DNA of 37,968 bases from CAJPSE01 sp963514535 (GCA_963514535.1 CAUPUB010000008.1:1-37968); one strand, 5' to 3'; numbered from the stretch's first letter, positions 15,183-23,283 are shown. The notes: generated from the letters alone by a model not told the origin. Numbers and translations are program-made.

Positions 15183-16403
15183 ATGAGCGACAATTGGAAG
15201 GAACTTTTCAGCTCCGCGGCCCGAAAGACGCGTCCCTCGCCGGTGAGGGAGCTTCTCAAGGTCATCAAGCAGCCGGGGATGATCTCTTTTGCGGGAGGAA
15301 TGCCGGCCCCTGAGGTCTTCCCCATCGATCAGTTTGCCGAGGGGTCCGAGAAGCTGGTCAGCGATGGGACGTCGCTGCTCCAGTACGGCACGACGGAGGG
15401 CTTCGAACCGCTGCGCACCTTCCTGTCCAAGTGGACGGCCCCGCGCATGGGGCGCGAGGTGGAGCTGGACGAGATCCTTCTGACGACCGGCTCCCAGCAG
15501 GTGCTCGACCTCTTCGCGTGGGCCATGATCGATCCCGGCGACGTCGCGATCGTCGAGGACCCCAGCTACATGGCCGCCCTCACGGCCTTCTACAACCACG
15601 GCGCAGACTTTGCGAGCGTCCCGGTTGACGGCGAGGGTATGGTCGTGTCCGAGCTTCCCGCGCTCATCGAGCGTCTGCGCAAGGAGGGTAAAAAACCCAA
15701 GTTTATCTATACCATCGTCAACTTCCAGAACCCGGCGGGGGCCACCATGACCGTGGAGCGGCGCCGCGAGCTGGCCGCGATTGCGGACCGCTACGGCTTG
15801 GTCATCTTCGAGGACGACCCCTACGGCTATGTGCGTTTCGACGGCGAACACCTGCCGTCGATCTTCTCCTTCGACAAGGCGGGCAATACCATTTACGCCG
15901 GGTCCTTCTCCAAGATCCTCTCCCCCGGCGTGCGCATCGGCTGGGTGAGCGGCCCCAAGGACATCATCCGCCAGATGGCGGTCTTCAAGCAGGCCGTCGA
16001 TCTTTGCTCCAGCCCCATCACGCAGGTCCTGACCTACGAGTACTGCCGCAAGGGCTACCTGGACTCCCATTTGCCGAACATCATCCAGGACTACCGGGTG
16101 AAGCGAGACGCCATGGAGGAGAGCTTCCGGAAGCATCTTGCCCCCCAGGGCATCACCTGGGTGAAGCCCGAGGGCGGCTTCTTCTACTGGCTGAACACGG
16201 GGAACATCGACAGCGGGGAGCTCGCCAGGAAGGCCTTGGAGAAGAAGGTCGCCATTCTGCCCGGCGCTCCGTTCTGCATCAACCCCGAGGCGGGCATCCA
16301 CGCCGCGCGGATCAACTACACATTCTCGAAGCCCGACGTAATCGAGGAGGGGGTGTCCCGTCTGGCCCAGGCCATCCAGGAGATGAAGCTGGCCGCGAAG
16401 TAG
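15183..16403 (+). CDS. PLP aminotransferase of the LysN / 2-aminoadipate type
   Basis: 406 aa. A class I/II fold aminotransferase of the MocR/LysN branch. Features: PGMISFAGGMPAPEVFP at the N-terminus, LQYGTTEGFEPLR, TGSQQVLDL, NFQNPAGATM, FEDDPYGYVRF, and the PLP-lysine segment GSFSKILSPGVRIGW. Homologues transfer amino groups between 2-aminoadipate, leucine or other amino acids and 2-oxoglutarate, so amino-acid turnover is likely; the exact substrate is not readable. ATG 15183 is chosen over the in-frame 15147 because AAGGAGG (15169-15175) lies 7 nt upstream. It is monocistronic: own promoter, and a terminator at 16427-16455. Confidence 0.92.
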   Translation: MSDNWKELFSSAARKTRPSPVRELLKVIKQPGMISFAGGMPAPEVFPIDQFAEGSEKLVSDGTSLLQYGTTEGFEPLRTFLSKWTAPRMGREVELDEILLTTGSQQVLDLFAWAMIDPGDVAIVEDPSYMAALTAFYNHGADFASVPVDGEGMVVSELPALIERLRKEGKKPKFIYTIVNFQNPAGATMTVERRRELAAIADRYGLVIFEDDPYGYVRFDGEHLPSIFSFDKAGNTIYAGSFSKILSPGVRIGWVSGPKDIIRQMAVFKQAVDLCSSPITQVLTYEYCRKGYLDSHLPNIIQDYRVKRDAMEESFRKHLAPQGITWVKPEGGFFYWLNTGNIDSGELARKALEKKVAILPGAPFCINPEAGIHAARINYTFSKPDVIEEGVSRLAQAIQEMKLAAK

Positions 16404-16426
16404 CCGGAACCTCTTGAATATTCCGC

Positions 16427-16455
16427 AAAAAACGCCGCGATGAGCGGCGTTTTTT
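16427..16455. terminator. Intrinsic terminator after the aminotransferase gene
   Basis: A-tract plus ACGCCGC (16432-16438), loop GATGA, GCGGCGT (16444-16450) and a T-tract (16451-16455). The symmetric A- and T-tracts allow function in both directions. Confidence 0.92.
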
Positions 16456-16502
16456 GTATCCCTCGGGCAAGGGGGCCCGACGGCGAAAGGGAGGGCGATA
16501 CT

Positions 16503-17378
16503 TTGGAGGAGAGGAGAATCGCGCCGCGATGGTGGACCCGTCAGGAGGGCGACGCGGTGCGCTGCACGCTTTGTTTCCGTGGCTGCACACTGCGGAACGG
16601 TATGGCCGGCTTCTGCGGCGTTCGCCTGGACGTGCGCGGGACCCTCGTCTCCCCCTGGCTGGGACGTTTTTGCGCGCGGGCCGTCGATCCCATCGAGAAG
16701 AAGCCCCTGGCCCATTGGAGGCCGGGAACCCTCATCTATTCCCTGGGCAGCGTAGGCTGCACGATGTCCTGCCCTTTCTGTCAGAATCACGAGATCGCTC
16801 ACCCCGAACGTCCGGCCCTCTTGCGTGCAGCAGCCATCCTGCGGCCCGAGGATCTGGTGCTGGAAGTCCGAAACCTCGGGCTCTCGTCCGTGGCCTTCAC
16901 CTACAACGAGCCGACGCTCCAGGCGGAGTATATCCTCGAGGCGGCTCCGCTGCTGAGGGAGAACGGGATCGCCGTCGTCCTCGTCACGAACGGCGTCATG
17001 TCCGAGCCGGTGGCCTCGGAGCTCCTGACCTGCACCGATGCGGCCAACGTCGACCTCAAGGCTTTCGACGCGGAGCGTTACCGACGCCTGGGCGGTTCGC
17101 TCGACGCCGTGAAGGCCAATATTGCGGCCTGGGTGCGGGGCGGCGTGCACGTGGAGCTGACGCACCTTGTCGTCCCCGGGCTCGTCGATCCGGGGGAGGG
17201 GTTCGACGCCATGACGGACTGGATCGCAGCCCTGTCCCCCTCCATTCCCCTGCACCTCTCGCGCTGTTTTCCCGCCTGGCGCCATTTCGCGCCGCCGACG
17301 GACACGAAGCTCCTGTACTCCCTGGCCGACCGGGCGCGGGGAAAACTGCGGCACGTCCACCTGGGGAACGTGCGCTGA
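16503..17378 (+). CDS. amrS: AmmeMemoRadiSam-system radical SAM enzyme (AmrS-like)
   Basis: 291 aa from TTG 16503, with GGGAGGG (16489-16495) 7 nt upstream; an ATG at 16440 lies inside the preceding terminator and is rejected. Cys86, Cys90 and Cys93 (GCTMSCPFCQN) form the CX3CX2C radical SAM site. Cys21, Cys24, Cys28 and Cys38 form the N-terminal CxxC...GxC block typical of the AmrS/PflA-like group. TYNEPTLQAEY and NVDLKAFDAERYRRLGG are further family segments. AmrS usually works with AMMECR1 and Memo proteins, and those partners are not in this window; the reaction is not readable. Its stop is only 7 nt from the convergent cobQ stop. Confidence 0.87.
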   Translation: MEERRIAPRWWTRQEGDAVRCTLCFRGCTLRNGMAGFCGVRLDVRGTLVSPWLGRFCARAVDPIEKKPLAHWRPGTLIYSLGSVGCTMSCPFCQNHEIAHPERPALLRAAAILRPEDLVLEVRNLGLSSVAFTYNEPTLQAEYILEAAPLLRENGIAVVLVTNGVMSEPVASELLTCTDAANVDLKAFDAERYRRLGGSLDAVKANIAAWVRGGVHVELTHLVVPGLVDPGEGFDAMTDWIAALSPSIPLHLSRCFPAWRHFAPPTDTKLLYSLADRARGKLRHVHLGNVR

Positions 17379-17385
17379 CACATGT

Positions 17386-18942
17386 TTATGAGAGCCCCAT
17401 GAGTCCGAGGATTCCGTTGACGTCAAGATGCCGTTCGACCGCCGCGGCGAGGGCGTCGTAGGCCTGCTCCTTCCGGGCCGCGGTATCGGCGGCCGGTCGT
17501 TCCTCCAGGCCGCGGGCGCGTCGGAGGGCGTTGAGCCACAAGCCCCGGAAGCGGTCGTTCTCGAAGACGCCGTGCAGATACGTCCCCGCGATCCGGAGCC
17601 CCTCCGTCCCGAGCCCTTCTGCACGTCTGTCCTTCATTCCATCCTCCATTCCATCTTCCAGGATGAAAAGAGGCTCGCAGGATGCCCCCGCGTCGGGGAC
17701 GGTCTGGCCGAAATGAATCTCGTACCCCTCCACGGGGATCGGGGCCTCCGCGGTATTTGAGTTTCGATTTGGATTTGGGTTGAGCTTGGGGTTCAGGGCG
17801 CCCGAGACGCAAACGGTCGTCTTGACCCCGGCCCCGAACTCGGTCACAATGGGCAGAAGCCCCAGGCCGTCGAGCCCGCGCAGCTCGGAGTTCTCCCTCA
17901 GATCCGGGTCCTCCAGCCTGCGGCCCATCATCTGATACCCCCCGCACAGCCCGAGGACGAACCCGCCCGCATCCGCAAACGCGCGCAGCGCCTCGGCGAG
18001 CCCTGTCTCACGAAGCCAGCTCATGTCCCGCATCGAATTCTTGGAGCCCGGGAGGATCACCGCGTCCAGGGAGCGCAGCACCTTGAGCGGCGTCCCGGAA
18101 TCCAGCCCGACGAGATCCACGTCCGGCTCGTACTCGAAGGGGTCGAGGTCCGTGAAATTGGAGATCCCGGGAAATCGGACCACGCCGACTGACAGCGCCC
18201 CCCGTCCGCCCCGGCCCCAGCGGAGGCCCAGGGAGTCCTCGCCCGCGATGGAAGCCCCCTCCACCCAGGGCATCACCCCGATGACCCGAACGCCCGTGCG
18301 GGCCTCAAGCCATTCCACGGCAGGGGCGAAGAGGGCGGGGTTGCCCCGGAACTTGTTGAAGACAACGCCCTTGACCCGCTTTCGGTCCTTCCCCAGCAGT
18401 TCCAGCGTGCCGACGACCGAGGCCAGGGACCCGCCGCGGTCCACGTCCGTCACCAGCAGGACGGGGACGTCCGCTTCGCGGGCGATACGCATGTTCACGA
18501 TCTCCGTCTCGCTCAGGTTCACCTCGGCGGGGCTGCCCGCCCCCTCGATCACCACGGCGTCGAAGTGCCCGGCGATGTGCCGCAGCGCGCGCCGCACCGC
18601 CGAGAGGCCGTGGGTCATCGTGAAGGTCCGATAGTAATCCCGGTCCGCCGGGGCCTCGAAGACCCGGCCCTCCAGGACGATCTCCGAGCAGGTGTCCCGG
18701 CGCGGCTTCAGGAGGATGGGGTTCATGAAGGTCTCGGGCCGGAGGCGTGCTGCCTCGGCCTGCACGGCCTGCGCCCGACTGACCTCCAGCCCGTCCCACG
18801 TGACGCAGGAGTTGTTGGACATGTTCTGCGACTTGAAGGGACACACGCGAACGCCCCGGTCGGCCAGCAGGCGGCAGAGCCCCGTCACCAGAAAACTTTT
18901 TCCGGCGTCGCTGCTGGTACCCTGGACCATGATTCCTTTCAT
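17386..18942 (-). CDS. cobQ: Cobyric acid synthase (CobQ)
   Basis: 518 aa. Amidates the corrin ring side chains in cobalamin synthesis using glutamine and ATP. The N-terminal GTSSDAGKSFLVTGL is the ATP-binding loop of the dethiobiotin-synthetase-like domain; FKSQNMSNNS and VIEGAGSPAEVNL are CobQ signatures. The C-terminal class I glutaminase-like domain has Cys333 (GLCGGYQMMG) and the YLHGVF histidine near residue 463. A repeat-derived linker near residue 390 (NPKLNPNPNRNSN) is unusual. The ATG at 18942 has GGAAGG 7 nt upstream. A decayed IS607-type element lies immediately upstream, and beyond it a possible metal/cobalamin permease fragment, so cobQ may once have been the distal gene of a vitamin B12 operon. 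Confidence 0.96.
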   Translation of the reverse strand: MKGIMVQGTSSDAGKSFLVTGLCRLLADRGVRVCPFKSQNMSNNSCVTWDGLEVSRAQAVQAEAARLRPETFMNPILLKPRRDTCSEIVLEGRVFEAPADRDYYRTFTMTHGLSAVRRALRHIAGHFDAVVIEGAGSPAEVNLSETEIVNMRIAREADVPVLLVTDVDRGGSLASVVGTLELLGKDRKRVKGVVFNKFRGNPALFAPAVEWLEARTGVRVIGVMPWVEGASIAGEDSLGLRWGRGGRGALSVGVVRFPGISNFTDLDPFEYEPDVDLVGLDSGTPLKVLRSLDAVILPGSKNSMRDMSWLRETGLAEALRAFADAGGFVLGLCGGYQMMGRRLEDPDLRENSELRGLDGLGLLPIVTEFGAGVKTTVCVSGALNPKLNPNPNRNSNTAEAPIPVEGYEIHFGQTVPDAGASCEPLFILEDGMEDGMKDRRAEGLGTEGLRIAGTYLHGVFENDRFRGLWLNALRRARGLEERPAADTAARKEQAYDALAAAVERHLDVNGILGLMGLS

Positions 18943-18975
18943 TGAATTCCTTCCTCGTATAATCTCGCTAGATTG

Positions 18976-19083
18976 TCAAGCCAAATGCAACAGGTAACTT
19001 AACTTTCGCAGATAACTTTTCTTTGCCATGTAGGTGCGTTGCTTGTTGTCCAGGTCCAGCTCTATCTTGTGGGCTATTAACAT
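18976..19083 (-). pseudogene. tnpB: tnpB remnant (35 codons)
   Basis: The minus-strand frame begins MLIAHKIELDLDNKQRTYMA, a clear TnpB N-terminus, starting inside the tnpA stop region (ATG overlapping TGTTAA). After about 20 residues similarity ends and the frame reads KKSYLRKLSYLLHLA and stops at 18976-18978. The zinc finger and RuvC region are gone, so no RNA-guided nuclease is made. An internal deletion joining the tnpB start to the element's end explains this. Confidence 0.82.
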
Positions 19084-19703
19084 TCTGTGCTTTCCTCTAC
19101 AGCTTTTTTAATGTTCTCGAGAAGCTTTTGATTCTTTCTCGAACGACTGCCGTACAACCTTGCGGAAAAGACAGAAATGATTTCGAGCACATCACGCGCT
19201 AAGTCCTCCTCGAAAGTTGTGTCCTCTCCCTGATTCAGTATGACAACTTCAACGTTCTTCGCCTCGCATATTGCGAATACAAGCTCCGCGCCAAAACGCA
19301 ACAGCCTGTCCTTATGCGTGATAACCAAGCGTCCAACATGACCGTTTAAAATCGCACTCAGCAGACGGCGTAACCCCTTCTTGTGGTAGTTCATGCCGCT
19401 TCCTAAATCGCTTAATATAGCGAATGTCCATCCATTTTGAGCGCAATACAGCTCAAGCACCTTTTTTTGGCGCTCAAGGTCATCCTTTTGGTCACTGCTT
19501 GATACACGAGCATACGCAATGGTTTTACGATCATCAGGGACACGGAAAGATTGTTCGGGCACCAATCCAGAAAGATTGTAGCGCCTATGACCTCCTTTTG
19601 TGTACTCTGCTTGAATCCTGCCCTCTCGCTCCCAACGACGCAATGTTGAAATCGATACTCCCAGTGCTTTTGCAGCTGCACCTATACTTATAAATCCATC
19701 CAT
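19077..19703 (-). CDS. tnpA: IS607-type TnpA, serine recombinase with MerR-like DNA-binding domain
   Basis: 208 aa, full length for the family. Residues 4-45 are a MerR-like helix-turn-helix (ISIGAAAKALGVSISTLRRWE, then GGHRRY). From about residue 60 comes the serine recombinase domain, with nucleophile Ser68 in YARVSSSDQKDDLERQ, then SDLGSGMNYHKKGL and ITHKDRLLRFG. A coiled C-terminus (SRSRKNQKLLENIKKAVEE) follows. It catalyses excision and insertion of the element. The ATG at 19703 is the natural start; the frame stays open far upstream only because it continues through the permease fragment and under xerC. The catalytic domain looks intact, so it could still act on related ends elsewhere. 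Confidence 0.93.
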   Translation of the reverse strand: MDGFISIGAAAKALGVSISTLRRWEREGRIQAEYTKGGHRRYNLSGLVPEQSFRVPDDRKTIAYARVSSSDQKDDLERQKKVLELYCAQNGWTFAILSDLGSGMNYHKKGLRRLLSAILNGHVGRLVITHKDRLLRFGAELVFAICEAKNVEVVILNQGEDTTFEEDLARDVLEIISVFSARLYGSRSRKNQKLLENIKKAVEESTEC

Positions 19704-19754
19704 TTGGATATTGTTACATACATTTAGCCAAAAATCAAATAGACTGCTGCTTAC

Positions 19755-19904
19755 CCCGACCAGTAGTATCACCGGCAAGGTGATCCCCACCGGGGTGTCG
19801 TAGGGCAGGAGCAAGCGATAGAGGACGAAGTCGGCCGCCCACAAAAGGGCGTTCCTGAGGTCCAGTGAACGGCCGGGGTCGATCTCCCGCCCGCCGAGGG
19901 GCCA
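19755..19904 (-). pseudogene. Fragment resembling the C-terminus of a FecCD-type ABC permease
   Basis: GC-rich sequence encoding about 50 residues with ALLWAADFVLYRLLLP and PVGITLPVILLVG. Spacing resembles the last helices of FecCD/BtuC permeases (a L-AD-x-x-x-R segment, then P-x-x-x-PVGI-T and G-x-P-x-F). It is open on the minus strand and stops resembling a protein at the IS607 boundary, and toward 19904 at a 12-bp palindrome. Neither a start nor the rest of the permease is present. The assignment is by pattern on a short stretch; another membrane protein is possible. Confidence 0.42.
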
Positions 19905-19913
19905 ATATATTGG
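19902..19913. repeat. Perfect 12-bp palindrome upstream of xerC
   Basis: CCAATATATTGG lies 49 nt before the xerC ATG, at the end of the permease-like fragment. It may be an operator or mark a rearrangement joint. A GATAAT about 15 nt before xerC could be its -10 but lacks a good -35. Confidence 0.45.
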
Positions 19914-19961
19914 GTGGATAACGCTCTTGAATTTGTACTCAAACCTGATAATATTTGAAAA

Positions 19962-20858
19962 ATGAACGCAAAGACGATAGACGGCGCCATCGACGCCTTT
20001 ATGACGTATGTCGGCAGCAGGACCGCTTCCGAGCATACGCTGACCAATTATGCGGTGGATCTGGAGCAGTTTTCGGAGTATCTGGAAGGGCGCTCCATAT
20101 CGGACGTCGGCCTCGTGGACCCTGCGGTCCTGCGCGCCTACCTCCGGGAACTGTCCGGATGGGGCTATGCCCGGACGACGATATCCCGAAAGCTCTCCTC
20201 CCTGCGCGGCCTCTTCTCGTTTCTGAAGGAACGCGGCGTCCTGGACAGGGACCCGGCCCGTACCCTGCACGGTCCCTCGGCCCCGCGGGGACTGCCGAAG
20301 GCGCTCTCGGAGGAGGCCGTGAACCGGATGTTCGAGATGGCCTCGGCGAGCGAGTCCCCCGTCCGGGACACGGCGATCCTGGAGCTGCTCTATGGGTGCG
20401 GGCTTCGGGTGTCGGAGCTCACGGGGCTCAGGTGGGCGGACGTGGACCTCCAGGAGCGCTGGATCGTCGTCCTGGGCAAGGGGGACAAGGAGAGGCGCGT
20501 GCCCTTCGGAGGCTGCGCGCAGAGGGCGCTCGAGCGGCTTGGGGCACAGCGCGACCCGACGGAGCCCTACGTCTTTTCGGGACGCGGGGGCAAGGCACTC
20601 ACGGTCCGGACGGTGCACCGCATCGTCACGACACTGGCTGGGCGTGCGGGGCTGGAGGGCGTGACGCCCCATGTCCTGCGCCACAGCTGTGCGACGCACC
20701 TGGTGGAACGGGGGGCGTCGCTGAAGTTTGTGCAGGAATTTCTGGGACACGAGAGCCTCTCCACGACGCAGATCTATCTCACCATCAGCGCGTCCTGGAT
20801 GAAGGAGAGCTACGCCTCGGCCCATCCTCGGGCCAGGGTCGGCGAAGATGCTTCGTGA
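19962..20858 (+). CDS. xerC: Tyrosine recombinase XerC/XerD (CodV-like)
   Basis: 298 aa, full length. Resolves chromosome dimers at dif. The N-terminal SAM-like core-binding domain (residues 1-95) precedes the catalytic domain, which has Arg in GCGLRVSELTGL, Lys in GKGDKERRVP, HVLRHSCATH, LGHESLSTTQIY and the nucleophilic Tyr in that last motif. The usual YTH after it is YLT. It is first in a run with hslV (95 nt downstream) and hslU, as codV is in Bacillus. I see no ribosome binding site stronger than the A-rich stretch before the ATG. Confidence 0.94.
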   Translation: MNAKTIDGAIDAFMTYVGSRTASEHTLTNYAVDLEQFSEYLEGRSISDVGLVDPAVLRAYLRELSGWGYARTTISRKLSSLRGLFSFLKERGVLDRDPARTLHGPSAPRGLPKALSEEAVNRMFEMASASESPVRDTAILELLYGCGLRVSELTGLRWADVDLQERWIVVLGKGDKERRVPFGGCAQRALERLGAQRDPTEPYVFSGRGGKALTVRTVHRIVTTLAGRAGLEGVTPHVLRHSCATHLVERGASLKFVQEFLGHESLSTTQIYLTISASWMKESYASAHPRARVGEDAS

Positions 20859-20953
20859 GACCGTCCTGTAAGGCCGGCCTGATGTAGAGTATACGACGAC
20901 AGCGATAAAGAGAAAATGGCAAAGAGAAATCATAAACGGAAGCTGCGGAAAGG

Positions 20954-21493
20954 ATGAGGACACTGTTTAAGGGAACGACTATCGTATGCGTCCGCTCGGG
21001 AGAGAGGGTAGCCATGGCCGGGGACGGCCAGGTGACCCTGGGAAGCCAGATCGTCAAGTCGGGGGCGCGGAAGGTACGCCGCCTCTTTAACGGAAAGATC
21101 CTGACGGGGTTCGCGGGCAGCACCGCCGACGCCATGACCCTGCTCGAGCGGCTCGAGAACCGTCTGGAGCAGGAGAAGGGCGATCTGATGAAGGCGGCCG
21201 TCAAACTGGTGAGGGAATGGCGCACGGACAAAGCGCTGCGCCGCCTCGAGGCGATGATGCTGGCGGCAGATTCCAGGCTCACCCTGCTGCTCAGCGGGGC
21301 GGGGGACATCCTGGAGCCGGAGGGCAGCGCGGCGTCCATCGGGTCGGGGTCCGGTTACGCCCTGGCCGCGGCGCGGGCGTTCTGCGAGGGGACGGACTGG
21401 CCTCCCGAGCGCATCGCCAGGCGGGCTATCGAGCTGGCCTCGGAGATCTGCATCTACACGGACAACGTGGTGACGCTGGAGGTGCTGGAATGA
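20954..21493 (+). CDS. hslV: HslV / ClpQ protease subunit
   Basis: 179 aa. Peptidase ring of the HslUV ATP-dependent protease. GTTIVCVRSGERVAMAGDGQ at the N-terminus gives the catalytic Thr (Thr8) after a seven-residue propeptide, which must be removed. GSTADAMTLLERLE, LMLAADSRLTLLLSG-type and IGSGSGYALAAARA segments match the family. The propeptide is longer than the single Met of E. coli HslV. The ATG is immediately preceded by GGAAAGG, too close for normal pairing; GGAAGC about 12 nt upstream may serve. It overlaps hslU by 4 nt (ATGA). Confidence 0.95.
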   Translation: MRTLFKGTTIVCVRSGERVAMAGDGQVTLGSQIVKSGARKVRRLFNGKILTGFAGSTADAMTLLERLENRLEQEKGDLMKAAVKLVREWRTDKALRRLEAMMLAADSRLTLLLSGAGDILEPEGSAASIGSGSGYALAAARAFCEGTDWPPERIARRAIELASEICIYTDNVVTLEVLE

Positions 21494-22899
21494 CGCCCCG
21501 TCTGGACACCGCCCTGACGCCCTCCCGGGTGATCGAGTATCTGGACCGCTATATCGTGGGACAGGAAAAGGCCAAGCGCGCCGTGGCGGTGGCGCTTCGA
21601 AACCGCCTGCGCCGTAGGATGCTCCCGCCCGAGATGGCGCGCGAGGTCATGCCCAAGAACATCCTGATGGTGGGGCCGACGGGCGTGGGGAAGACCGAGA
21701 TTGCCCGGCGCCTGGCGACGCTGGTTCAAGCGCCCTTCATCAAGGTCGAGGCCACGAAGTTCACGGAGGTGGGGTATGTGGGGCGGGACGTGGAGTCCAT
21801 GATCCGCGACCTCGTCGAGTTTGCCGTGACCATGGTGCGCAGGCGGATGCTGGAGGACGTCCAGACTCCCGCGCTGGAGCGTGCGGAACAGCGCCTGGTC
21901 GACGTCCTGCTGCCCAGGAGCGAAAAGAAATTCTCCGTCCCCGATTTCATGAAGGTGTTTGGGGCCGGGGCCGGGGCGGCCGATGTGGAGGAGGAACGCC
22001 CCTCCGAGGAGGAGCACGGGCAGGAGACGACCCGGTCCAAGCTCCTGACGATGCTGCGGGAGGGGCGGCTGAACGACCGCGAGGTCGACGTCGAGGTCTC
22101 GGACAACTCGGCGGCCATTCCCATCCTGGGCGGCGCCGGGATGGACTCCGTAGGGATCAACCTGAGTGAGATGCTCAGCGGGATCCTGCCCAAGAGGTCG
22201 AAGAAGCGCCGGATGAAGGTGGGGGAGGCCCTGAGGGCCTTCCAGGGCGAGGAGGCCGAGAAGCTGATCGACTCGGACGCCCTGGCGCAGGAGGCGCTGG
22301 AGAAGGTCCAGGAGGACGGCATCGTCTTTCTGGACGAGCTGGACAAGGTTGTCGCCAGGGGAGGGGTCACCGGTCCCGACGTGAGCCGCGAGGGGGTCCA
22401 GCGGGACCTCCTCCCGATCGTCGAGGGGTCGGTCGTCCAGACACGCTATGGCCCGGTCAGGACGGACCACATCCTCTTCATTGCCGCAGGGGCCTTCAGC
22501 GGCGTAAAGCCGTCCGACCTGATTCCCGAGCTCCAGGGACGTTTCCCCATTCGTGTCGAGCTCCAGCCCCTGTCCTGGGAGAACCTCCAGCAGATCCTGA
22601 CGGAGCCGGAGAACAGCCTTCTGAAGCAGTACAGCGCCCTGATCGCCACCGAGGGTACGGAGCTGCGCTTCACGGAGGACGCAACCCGCGAGATCGCGGA
22701 GCTGGCCAGCCGTATGAACGCGGAGATGGAGGACATCGGGGCGCGCCGGCTGCACACGATGCTCGAGCAGCTGCTCGAGGAGATCAGCTTCAGCGTCTGC
22801 GATGCGCCAACGGAACGAATCGAGATCGATGCGGACATGGTCCGGGAACGGCTGGACGGGCTGGTCGAGGACAGGGATATCCGCCGCTACCTTCTGTAG
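21490..22899 (+). CDS. hslU: HslU / ClpY ATPase
   Basis: 469 aa. AAA+ unfoldase that feeds HslV. Features: TPSRVIEYLDRYIVGQEKAK at the N-terminus, Walker A GPTGVGKTE near residue 63, VEATKFTEVGYVGRDVESMI, an I-domain of about 130 residues, Walker B IVFLDELDK, sensor segment ELQGRFPIRVEL and GARRLHT. The C-terminal DIRRYLL is the tail that docks into HslV. The start is the ATG overlapping the hslV stop; the longer frame from 21217 runs under hslV and is a shadow. The I-domain has a short Ala/Gly/Glu-rich insert (GAGAGAADVEEE). Confidence 0.97.
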   Translation: MTPRLDTALTPSRVIEYLDRYIVGQEKAKRAVAVALRNRLRRRMLPPEMAREVMPKNILMVGPTGVGKTEIARRLATLVQAPFIKVEATKFTEVGYVGRDVESMIRDLVEFAVTMVRRRMLEDVQTPALERAEQRLVDVLLPRSEKKFSVPDFMKVFGAGAGAADVEEERPSEEEHGQETTRSKLLTMLREGRLNDREVDVEVSDNSAAIPILGGAGMDSVGINLSEMLSGILPKRSKKRRMKVGEALRAFQGEEAEKLIDSDALAQEALEKVQEDGIVFLDELDKVVARGGVTGPDVSREGVQRDLLPIVEGSVVQTRYGPVRTDHILFIAAGAFSGVKPSDLIPELQGRFPIRVELQPLSWENLQQILTEPENSLLKQYSALIATEGTELRFTEDATREIAELASRMNAEMEDIGARRLHTMLEQLLEEISFSVCDAPTERIEIDADMVRERLDGLVEDRDIRRYLL

Positions 22900-22954
22900 A
22901 AACAGAAGCCCTTTGAATCTGCGGAAGGGCTCGGGGCAGAGTGCCTAAGGAACT

Positions 22955-22983
22955 TTGACATTTTATTGGATATAGTTTCTATT
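22955..22983 (+). promoter_or_regulatory. Promoter of codY
   Basis: Perfect TTGACA (22955-22960), a 17-bp spacer and TCTATT (22978-22983, 4 of 6 with the -10 consensus), in the most AT-rich part of the region. The resulting leader would be about 290 nt. Confidence 0.5.
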
Positions 22984-23069
22984 GTATTGAATTATTCTGC
23001 GGTCTTTGTTATTATATCCTAAATTTGTCGAATATGGTTTTTGGAGATTTTTACGGTTTTTGGCATAGG

Positions 23070-23084
23070 TCTTTCCAGAAAATC
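23070..23084. promoter_or_regulatory. codY: Possible CodY-binding box upstream of codY
   Basis: TCTTTCCAGAAAATC matches the published CodY motif AATTTTCWGAAAATT at 11 of 15 positions. It lies downstream of the predicted promoter, where CodY could block its own transcription. A single site with four mismatches can arise by chance. Confidence 0.33.
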
Positions 23085-23157
23085 GGGGGATCCGAAGATA
23101 GGACAGGCCAAACAAATAGGATCGCCTGCCGAAAATGTATGCGGCGGCCGAAAGGTT

Positions 23158-23283
23158 TCAAGGAAGGCTTCGCTTCGCATTGAAGGAAGTCTTTGGAAGT
23201 CTTCGGAAGTCTTCGATTGAAGGAAGGCTTTGAAGGAAGGCTCCAATTGAAAGAAGGCTTCGATTGAAGGAGGGCTTCGATTG
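23158..23283 (+). repeat. Imperfect purine-rich repeats containing ribosome-binding-like cores in the codY leader
   Basis: Recurring unit close to ATTGAAGGAAGGCTTCG. Versions: TTCAAGGAAGGCTTCG, ATTGAAGGAAGTCTTTG, several GGAAGTCTTC, ATTGAAGGAAGGCTTTG, AATTGAAAGAAGGCTTCG and ATTGAAGGAGGGCTTCG. The last copy supplies the actual ribosome binding site (GGAGGG 23269-23274). The earlier copies each carry an AAGGAAGG core followed by no productive start. Confidence 0.85.

Larger units (their letters stand above)
18976..19757 (-). mobile_element. Decayed IS607-family element
   Basis: Contains an IS607-type tnpA and, overlapping its stop as in intact elements, the first codons of tnpB, which then ends after 35 codons. 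Composition is clearly more AT-rich than the flanks. The upstream boundary is placed near 19753-19758, where AT-rich sequence changes abruptly to GC-rich coding-like sequence at a run of G/C; IS607 elements are known to insert at GG. The other end lies somewhere between about 18955 and 19015 and cannot be fixed by eye. Confidence 0.8.
22900..23283. other. Long leader region upstream of codY
   Basis: 384 bases. From the left: a weak hairpin AGCCCTT/AAGGGCT (about 22907-22934) without a U-run; an AT-rich promoter region with TTGACA at 22955; a possible CodY box at 23070-23084; and purine-rich imperfect repeats at 23158-23283 up to the codY start. No ORF here is supported. Confidence 0.6.

Noticed and set aside
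18955..18982. Promoter TTGACA/TATAAT for cobQ
   Set aside because: A minus-strand TTGACA exists at 18974-18979, but the nearest TATA-like hexamer is only about 12 bp away and the TATAAT there is on the other strand.
19077..20963. 628-codon minus-strand frame
   Set aside because: Only the C-terminal 208 codons (tnpA) are a gene. The rest runs through the permease-like fragment and opposite xerC.
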